Made by a program: the position numbers and the translations under genes. From the NCBI GenBank assembly GCA_000431135.1, contig HF987851.1, positions 6,717 to 19,018 of the forward strand: a DNA stretch of 12,302 nucleotides. Direction: 5' to 3'. The notes under the pieces are model-generated. The model did no database searches, had not been told where the DNA came from, and saw only the letters and a list, made by a program, of their open reading frames with translations. Below, in pieces: positions 7,817 to 12,302 of the stretch; position 1 is the first letter of the stretch, and the number at the start of each line of letters is the position of its first letter. Origin of the DNA: Clostridium sp. CAG:590. Lineage in GTDB: Bacteria; Bacillota; Clostridia; Lachnospirales; Lachnospiraceae.

Positions 7817-9637
7817 ATGAAGATTCCACGACAATTTTTAGGAGTAAATTATATATCAAAGATTGTAGATAATTTTCAGGATCATGTTGGCAATACAGGA
7901 ACGGCTGTTACTTTTCATGAGCCAAAGGATTGTAAAGATGTTCCGTTGGAAAAGGCTGCGACTTGGGAATTATCTTTAAATGCTGCGATTACGACTGATC
8001 TTATACGAAAATTGGCATGTGATCCGAATTGTGCGTTAGATGGATTGGCGGTCTGCAAAGGGGAGTCGCTTTTGTTTGAAGCATATCGTACCCCATATTC
8101 TGAACGATATCCGCATATTACGAATTCTACCTGTAAAACGATCACGGCAATCGCAGTGATGTTTGCAATTTCGGAGCATTTACTGACACAGGAGGATTAT
8201 GTATTATCCTTTTTCCCGGAGTATGATAATCTGTTGACACCGAAACATACAAAAAAACTTACAATATACCATCTTCTTACCATGACATCCTGTTCGAAGT
8301 GTAATGAAATTGTATCTGTAACAGATGATGACTGGGTGCGTGCATTTTTGACTTTGGATTGTCAGTATGAACCGGGAAGCCGTTATATATATAATAGTAT
8401 GAATACCTATATGTTGGCGGCAATTCTTAACAAAGTAACAGGAATGAGTCTGGTCGATTATCTGACGCCGCGTTTGTTCAAACCGTTAGGGATTGGGAAT
8501 ATCCGTTGGGAACTGTGTCCCAAAGGAATTGAGCGTGGTGGATGGGGACTGCATCTATCATTAGATGGAATGTTGAAGATTGGTATATTTCTTGCAAATG
8601 ACGGTGCATATCATGGAAAACAATTGATCAAGCCGGCATTAATCAAGGAGATGAAACGGGTAAATATTCATCAGGATGCCGATGCATTAGCAACCGGATA
8701 TGGTTATCAGATCTGGCATTTGCCGGGTGATCTGATGATGTTGAGCGGTATGTTTGGACAGCATGTGATCTTTTCGGAAGATACACAGCTTGTAGTTGCA
8801 ATGAATGCACACAATGACAAAATGTTTCCGGATTCTGTATTAGTGAAACATGTGATTCGATATATGAAGAATCCACAGACATTTCAACCGGATGGGGATT
8901 GGAAGGAACGATTGCAGTATCGGCATTTATTACAGGTGGTTTCTGCATTTCAAAATGGATATTCCTTGAAAAATGATTGGAATTTGTTACAGTATCATAC
9001 CTATTGTAAAAAACAGCAGGATATACTAGCTGCAAAAGGACAGAAGGTGTTGGAATGGTGCCGAGCATTTGATGGAAAACGGCTTCGCGTAAATACAGAG
9101 ACGATGAAATTATTTCCTTATATGTTGCAGGGATTGTATAGTCCCGGTCCGTTTTCAGTGAGTGATATTTCGTTCAAATTAAAAGAAACATCTCTTAAAA
9201 TGTGTTTTTACAAAGAAAGGAACCGCAAAGATGCTGATACCGGACGGGAGCGGATTGAATTAGAGGCTGGCGCGGACGCCTATTGTATCCAGCAGATTCC
9301 GGTTGGAGGGAATAGGATGGATGTTGCGGTGAAAGTGACACCGGCAACGGATGAGGATGAACACAAGGTCATATTGTTAGATATCATTTTCTTAGAGGAA
9401 GGAATTCACAGACGGATCAAATTCTTTCTCTTTGGTGAAAAAGTTGCCGTGGAGCTTGCAGAATATCCGGACATGCGTGCCATTGTGGAACAGGTGATTA
9501 CCGGGGATGCTGTGATTGCGGGTAATACATATGATATTGCGGACAAGATTCCGGAAGGATTCCGGGTGTTGTTAGAGCATAAGGTGGAACCGAAAATATA
9601 TGCGACATTGTTGGATCTGACTTCAAAAAAGAAGTGA
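7817..9637 (+). CDS. Beta-lactamase-fold serine hydrolase with long uncharacterised C-terminal region
   Basis: The 606-aa protein has a penicillin-binding-protein/class C beta-lactamase-type hydrolase domain at about residues 55–350. Visible motifs are the nucleophile SxxK as STCK (S104, K107); LTIYHLLTMTSC (148–159), the usual strand-helix after the active site; and the second motif YNSMNTYMLAAIL (192–204), which has Tyr-x-Ser where class C beta-lactamases have Tyr-x-Asn. NylB-like esterase/amidases carry a similar Tyr-x-Ser. A GMFGQ loop (311–315) sits where the HxG/KTG motif is expected. Residues about 355–606 match no domain I recognise and are mostly mixed charged and hydrophobic, probably folded. 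There is no signal peptide or membrane helix, so the protein should be cytoplasmic, unlike true penicillin-binding proteins. The substrate cannot be assigned; an esterase, amidase or peptidase acting on a small molecule is most likely, and antibiotic resistance is not implied. It is probably co-transcribed with the glycosidase gene. Confidence 0.85.
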   Translation: MKIPRQFLGVNYISKIVDNFQDHVGNTGTAVTFHEPKDCKDVPLEKAATWELSLNAAITTDLIRKLACDPNCALDGLAVCKGESLLFEAYRTPYSERYPHITNSTCKTITAIAVMFAISEHLLTQEDYVLSFFPEYDNLLTPKHTKKLTIYHLLTMTSCSKCNEIVSVTDDDWVRAFLTLDCQYEPGSRYIYNSMNTYMLAAILNKVTGMSLVDYLTPRLFKPLGIGNIRWELCPKGIERGGWGLHLSLDGMLKIGIFLANDGAYHGKQLIKPALIKEMKRVNIHQDADALATGYGYQIWHLPGDLMMLSGMFGQHVIFSEDTQLVVAMNAHNDKMFPDSVLVKHVIRYMKNPQTFQPDGDWKERLQYRHLLQVVSAFQNGYSLKNDWNLLQYHTYCKKQQDILAAKGQKVLEWCRAFDGKRLRVNTETMKLFPYMLQGLYSPGPFSVSDISFKLKETSLKMCFYKERNRKDADTGRERIELEAGADAYCIQQIPVGGNRMDVAVKVTPATDEDEHKVILLDIIFLEEGIHRRIKFFLFGEKVAVELAEYPDMRAIVEQVITGDAVIAGNTYDIADKIPEGFRVLLEHKVEPKIYATLLDLTSKKK

Positions 9638-9667
9638 CGAATTGGAAACTTATCAATATGTTGTATA

Positions 9668-9702
9668 AATTTCTTTCGAAATTCCATAAAGTGTGCTATA
9701 CT
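9668..9702 (+). promoter_or_regulatory. Predicted extended -10 promoter for the MBL gene, with overlapping palindrome
   Basis: TGCTATACT (9694–9702) is an extended -10 element: TG, one base, then TATACT. The -35 region 17 nt upstream is weak (TTTCGA, 9674–9679), which is acceptable for extended -10 promoters. Transcription would start near 9709, giving a leader of about 25 nt with an AGGAG RBS (9722–9726). A perfect 6-bp palindrome, AATTTCtttcGAAATT (9668–9683), covers the -35 position and might be an operator. The 96-nt gap has no other recognisable signal. Confidence 0.6.
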
Positions 9703-9733
9703 ATGTCCGAATGTTTGAACTAGGAGATTACAA

Positions 9734-10531
9734 ATGAGACTATGCAGTTTATATAGTGGAAGCAGTGGCAATTCCATCTATGTAGGATCAGATCAGACAC
9801 ATATCCTTGTAGATGTCGGAGTCAGTGCAAAGAAGATCATAGAGGCACTTGCAAAGGTTGAGATTAAACCGGAAGAGATTGACGGCATTTTAATCACACA
9901 TGAACATAGTGATCATATTGCTGGATTAGGTGTGATCCTTCGAAAATTTGGAATTCCGGTGTATGGAACGCCGAAGACGTTAGAAGCGGTAGCACAGTAT
10001 AAAAGCCTTGGCAAAGTTGATATGAGTTTGTTTCATGGTGTGGAACCGGAACAGAGTTTTCAGATCAATGATATGTGGATCAAACCGATCAGCACCTGGC
10101 ATGATGCAGCCGATCCGGTCTGTTATACATTGATGAATGAAGAGAAGAAGGTTGCCATTGCAACGGATCTTGGGGATTATGATGACCATATCGTGGATGC
10201 GTTGTCCGGAGCAGATGCCATGTTGATCGAGGCAAACCATGATATACGCATGTTAGAAGTGGGACCTTATCCGTACCCGTTGAAACAGCGTATTCTAAGC
10301 AAAAGAGGTCATTTATCCAATGAACGGGGCGGACAGCTTGTGAGAGCATTGCTGAATGATCATATAAAAGGAATATATCTCGGACATTTAAGTAAGGAGA
10401 ATAATTATCCGGAGCTTGCATTTGAGGCAGTCAAGGATGAACTTCTTGGAAATGCTTATAGCAATGATTACCGGGATTTTAATCTGATGGTAGCAAACAG
10501 GGAACAACGTTCCCCTGTGATTGAGTGTTAA
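9734..10531 (+). CDS. MBL-fold metallo-hydrolase, YycJ/WalJ type
   Basis: This 265-aa cytoplasmic protein has the metallo-beta-lactamase fold and matches the YycJ/WalJ family in length and sequence. It starts MRLCSLYSGSSGNSIYV, typical of the family. The metal-binding HxHxDH is intact as HEHSDH (H56, H58, D60, H61). Further likely ligands are H123 (TWHDA), D145 (ATDLGDY), the EANHD motif (167–170), GHLS (192–195) and a second GHLS (217–220). Family members are thought to be nucleases or phosphodiesterases; in Bacillus and relatives yycJ is the last gene of the walRK operon and is linked to coordinating cell division with DNA replication. No walR or walK is visible here, so the gene is detached from that context. 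It starts at ATG 9734 with AGGAG 7 nt upstream and probably has its own promoter. The family call is firm, the cellular role inferred. Confidence 0.9.
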   Translation: MRLCSLYSGSSGNSIYVGSDQTHILVDVGVSAKKIIEALAKVEIKPEEIDGILITHEHSDHIAGLGVILRKFGIPVYGTPKTLEAVAQYKSLGKVDMSLFHGVEPEQSFQINDMWIKPISTWHDAADPVCYTLMNEEKKVAIATDLGDYDDHIVDALSGADAMLIEANHDIRMLEVGPYPYPLKQRILSKRGHLSNERGGQLVRALLNDHIKGIYLGHLSKENNYPELAFEAVKDELLGNAYSNDYRDFNLMVANREQRSPVIEC

Positions 10532-10551
10532 ACATAGAGAGATCGCATGTG

Positions 10552-10628
10552 AAGGTTGGTGTTCAAAGGCTGTGACGCAGTGTTTGATAATCCACCTTGA
10601 ATATACATATCGGGTACACTATATACCC
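10552..10628 (+). promoter_or_regulatory. Two hairpins and a possible promoter between the MBL and ACT genes
   Basis: Within the 123-nt gap, a compound stem can form: AAGGTTGG (10552–10559) with CCACCTT (10592–10598, one bulged T), then TCAAA (10563–10567) with TTTGA (10583–10587), then CTG (10570–10572) with CAG (10578–10580). A second hairpin pairs GGGTA (10612–10616) with TACCC (10624–10628). No T-run follows either. A possible sigma-A promoter overlaps them: TTGAAT (10597–10602), a 17-nt spacer, then TATATA (10620–10625). The elements could mark the 3' end of the upstream mRNA, an attenuator-like structure, or a promoter region that is paired by chance. Confidence 0.4.
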
Positions 10629-10654
10629 AGAACTTATACGAGGAGAACGATATT

Positions 10655-10927
10655 ATGAAGAAGACAGTAATTTCAGTAGTAGGTAAGGACAAAGTAGGTA
10701 TTATTTTTCATGTATGCCAGTATCTTGCAGAAAATCAGATCAATATCTTAGATATTGCACAGACGATTGTTCAGGATTGGTTTAATATGATCATGATTGT
10801 AAATATTCAGGAATCGGACAAAGATTTTGCAGCGATTGCATCTGAACTTAAGAAGATCGGAGATGAGATCGGAGTAACGATCACATTGCAGCAGGAAGAT
10901 ATCTTTGATATGATGCATAGATTATAA
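10655..10927 (+). CDS. ACT domain-containing protein, UPF0237 family
   Basis: This 90-aa protein is a single stand-alone ACT domain (residues 3–80) plus a short tail. It opens KKTVISVVGKDKVGIIFHV, the first strand with the Gly-containing turn that normally helps bind an amino acid. The middle, NILDIAQTIVQDWFNMIMIV, is characteristic of UPF0237, a family related to the glycine-cleavage regulator GcvR. ACT domains usually dimerise and bind amino acids, so it is probably a small sensor or regulatory subunit; the ligand is unknown. The RBS AGGAG (10641–10645) lies 9 nt before the ATG. The next gene encodes a UPF0210 protein. These two families occur side by side in many bacteria and archaea, suggesting that they act together. 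Length and sequence are typical, and nothing is broken. Confidence 0.92.
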   Translation: MKKTVISVVGKDKVGIIFHVCQYLAENQINILDIAQTIVQDWFNMIMIVNIQESDKDFAAIASELKKIGDEIGVTITLQQEDIFDMMHRL

Positions 10928-10947
10928 AAAATAAATAGATATTAGTT

Positions 10948-10970
10948 TGCAAAGCGCGAAGCATTTTGCA
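10948..10970 (+). repeat. Small hairpin between the ACT and UPF0210 genes
   Basis: TGCAAAGC (10948–10955) pairs with GC plus TTTGCA (10961–10962 and 10965–10970), with loop GCGAA and two bulged bases. It is not followed by a T-run, so read-through into the UPF0210 gene is expected. It may tune the relative expression of the two genes or be incidental. Confidence 0.4.
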
Positions 10971-11004
10971 GACCTTAATCTAGAGATAGTAAGAGGGAAG
11001 ACAT

Positions 11005-12302
11005 ATGATTAATATTAGTGAAGTAATGGAAACAAATGCAATGATTCATGAGGAGAACTTAGATGTGCGTACGATCACTATGGGTATCTCTTTGTTGGAT
11101 TGCATTACAGATGATCTGAAGACCACATGTGATAAAGTATATGATAAGATCACTACATCTGCAAAGGATCTGGTAAAGGTAGGTAAAGAATTAGAGACAG
11201 AATTTGGTATTCCGATTGTAAACAAACGTATTTCTTTAACTCCGATTGCTATGGTAGGAAGTTCTTGCTGTAAGTCCAGTGCAGATTATATTGAGATTGC
11301 CAAGACATTAGACCGGGCAGCTAAGACCGTTGGAGTGAATTTTATCGGTGGATATTCTGCTTTGGTTTCAAAAGGAATGACACCGTATGATGAGATGTTG
11401 ATCCGTTCTATTCCGGAAGCATTGAATGTGACCGAGTTTGTATGTAGTAGTGTCAATGTCGGTTCTACCAAGACTGGTATCAATATGGATGCGGTCAAAT
11501 TGATCGGTGAGATTGTAAAGGAAAGTGCAGAGCTTACGGCTGACCGTGACTGTATCGGACCGGCTAAGTTTGTTGTATTCTGTAACGCTCCGGATGATAA
11601 CCCATTTATGGCAGGTGCATTCCATGGTGTAACTGAGGCAGATCGTATCATCAATGTCGGTGTATCCGGTCCCGGTGTAGTAAAACGTGCTTTGGAGCAG
11701 GTGCGTGGACAGAACTTTGAGATTCTTTGTGAGACAATTAAGAAGACAGCTTTCAAGGTAACCCGTGTAGGACAGTTAGTTGCTAAGGAAGCTTCTAAGA
11801 GATTGGGTGTTCCGTTTGGGATCATTGATCTTTCTCTTGCTCCAACTCCGGCTGTTGGCGATAGTGTTGGCGAGATCCTAGAGGAGATTGGTCTGGAATA
11901 TGCAGGTGCGCCTGGTACAACAGCAGCCCTTGCCTTGTTAAATGATCAGGTAAAGAAAGGTGGCGTTATGGCATCTTCTTATGTCGGAGGACTTTCCGGA
12001 GCATTTATTCCAGTATCTGAGGATCAGAGAATGATCGATGCTGCAAGCTGCGGTGCTCTTACGATTGAGAAGTTAGAGGCTATGACCTGTGTATGTTCCG
12101 TAGGTCTTGATATGATCGCAATTCCTGGCGATACCAAGGCAACCACTATTTCCGGTCTGATCGCAGATGAGATGGCAATCGGTATGGTGAACCAGAAGAC
12201 AACTGCAGTCCGTGTGATTCCTGCTGTCGGTAAGAAGGCTGGTGAGACATTGCAGTTCGGTGGACTTCTTGGATATGCACCAATTATGAAGGTAAATGAA
12301 TA
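11005..12302 (+). CDS. UPF0210 family protein (PFL family, DUF711), 3'-truncated by the window edge
   Basis: The frame is open from ATG 11005 to the window end, 432 full codons plus two bases, without a stop. The start gives MINISEVMETNAMIHEENLDV, which fits the family N-terminus, with a moderate RBS (GAGG, 10993–10996). Hallmarks in order are LDVRTITMGISLLDC, GIPIVNKRISLTPIA, GGYSALVSKGM, DNPFMAGAFHG, GVSGPGVVKRAL, LSLAPTPAVGDSVGEIL, YVGGLSGAFIPVSED and, at the edge, LQFGGLLGYAPIMKVNE. Family members are about 450 aa and continue some 20 residues beyond this point, so the final bases TA are more likely part of a Tyr codon than a stop. The family shows remote similarity to the pyruvate formate-lyase fold, hence the 'PFL' name, but I see no evidence for glycyl-radical chemistry and no activity is established. 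Pairing with the upstream ACT protein suggests a regulated enzyme of amino-acid or related metabolism. Confidence 0.93.
   Translation, partial: MINISEVMETNAMIHEENLDVRTITMGISLLDCITDDLKTTCDKVYDKITTSAKDLVKVGKELETEFGIPIVNKRISLTPIAMVGSSCCKSSADYIEIAKTLDRAAKTVGVNFIGGYSALVSKGMTPYDEMLIRSIPEALNVTEFVCSSVNVGSTKTGINMDAVKLIGEIVKESAELTADRDCIGPAKFVVFCNAPDDNPFMAGAFHGVTEADRIINVGVSGPGVVKRALEQVRGQNFEILCETIKKTAFKVTRVGQLVAKEASKRLGVPFGIIDLSLAPTPAVGDSVGEILEEIGLEYAGAPGTTAALALLNDQVKKGGVMASSYVGGLSGAFIPVSEDQRMIDAASCGALTIEKLEAMTCVCSVGLDMIAIPGDTKATTISGLIADEMAIGMVNQKTTAVRVIPAVGKKAGETLQFGGLLGYAPIMKVNE

Noticed and set aside
7817..9637. Serine hydrolase as an antibiotic-resistance beta-lactamase
   Set aside because: It has no export signal, the second and third motifs are not those of beta-lactamases, and the long C-terminal region is foreign to that group.
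11286..11825. Minus-strand 179-codon frame, the longest antisense frame
   Set aside because: It lies wholly opposite the highly conserved UPF0210 gene and has no recognisable domain.
12301..12302. Terminal TA as the start of a stop codon for the UPF0210 gene
   Set aside because: Family proteins continue about 20 residues after the GGLLGYAPIM stretch, so a Tyr codon is more likely; the window cannot settle it.

Overview
This window looks like a chromosomal housekeeping segment from a Gram-positive anaerobe of the Clostridia, most likely a Lachnospiraceae member. Three things point there: the smc–ftsY gene order typical of Firmicutes, AAAGGAG-type ribosome binding sites before most genes, and the paired ACT-domain/UPF0210 genes common in clostridia. 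Base composition is moderately AT-rich. All nine genes are on the + strand. I see no RNA genes, CRISPR arrays, insertion sequences, phage genes or att sites. The taxon is inferred from gene content and style, not from a search.

Layout. (1) Positions 1–4134: the C-terminal three quarters of smc (chromosome condensation ATPase), then ftsY (signal recognition particle receptor), separated by a 122-nt gap containing an 11-bp perfect inverted repeat. (2) Positions 4147–9637: four genes spaced by 12, 17, 12 and 44 nt. They encode threonine ammonia-lyase with a C-terminal ACT domain, an ASKHA-fold protein of the corrinoid-activator type without the usual N-terminal ferredoxin domain, a membrane-anchored phosphodiester glycosidase (NAGPA family), and a beta-lactamase-fold serine hydrolase with a long uncharacterised C-terminal part. 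With ftsY, and perhaps smc, they look like one transcription unit. (3) Positions 9638–10531: a 96-nt gap with an extended -10 promoter, then a YycJ/WalJ-type metallo-beta-lactamase-fold hydrolase. (4) Positions 10532–12302: a 123-nt gap with two hairpins and a possible promoter, a 90-aa ACT-domain protein (UPF0237), and a UPF0210 protein that runs off the window about 20 codons before its expected end.

The genes do not form one pathway. smc and ftsY are core cell biology, ilvA feeds threonine into 2-oxobutyrate, and the glycosidase probably acts on envelope or secreted glycans. The ACT/UPF0210 pair is a conserved unit of unknown function, probably amino-acid responsive. I found no convincing new defence, mobile or biosynthetic system. 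The points most worth a second look are the ferredoxin-less ASKHA protein, the glycosidase–hydrolase pair, the unexplained C-terminal half of the hydrolase, and the structured gaps. None of the gaps has a hairpin followed by a T-run, so no intrinsic terminator is evident.
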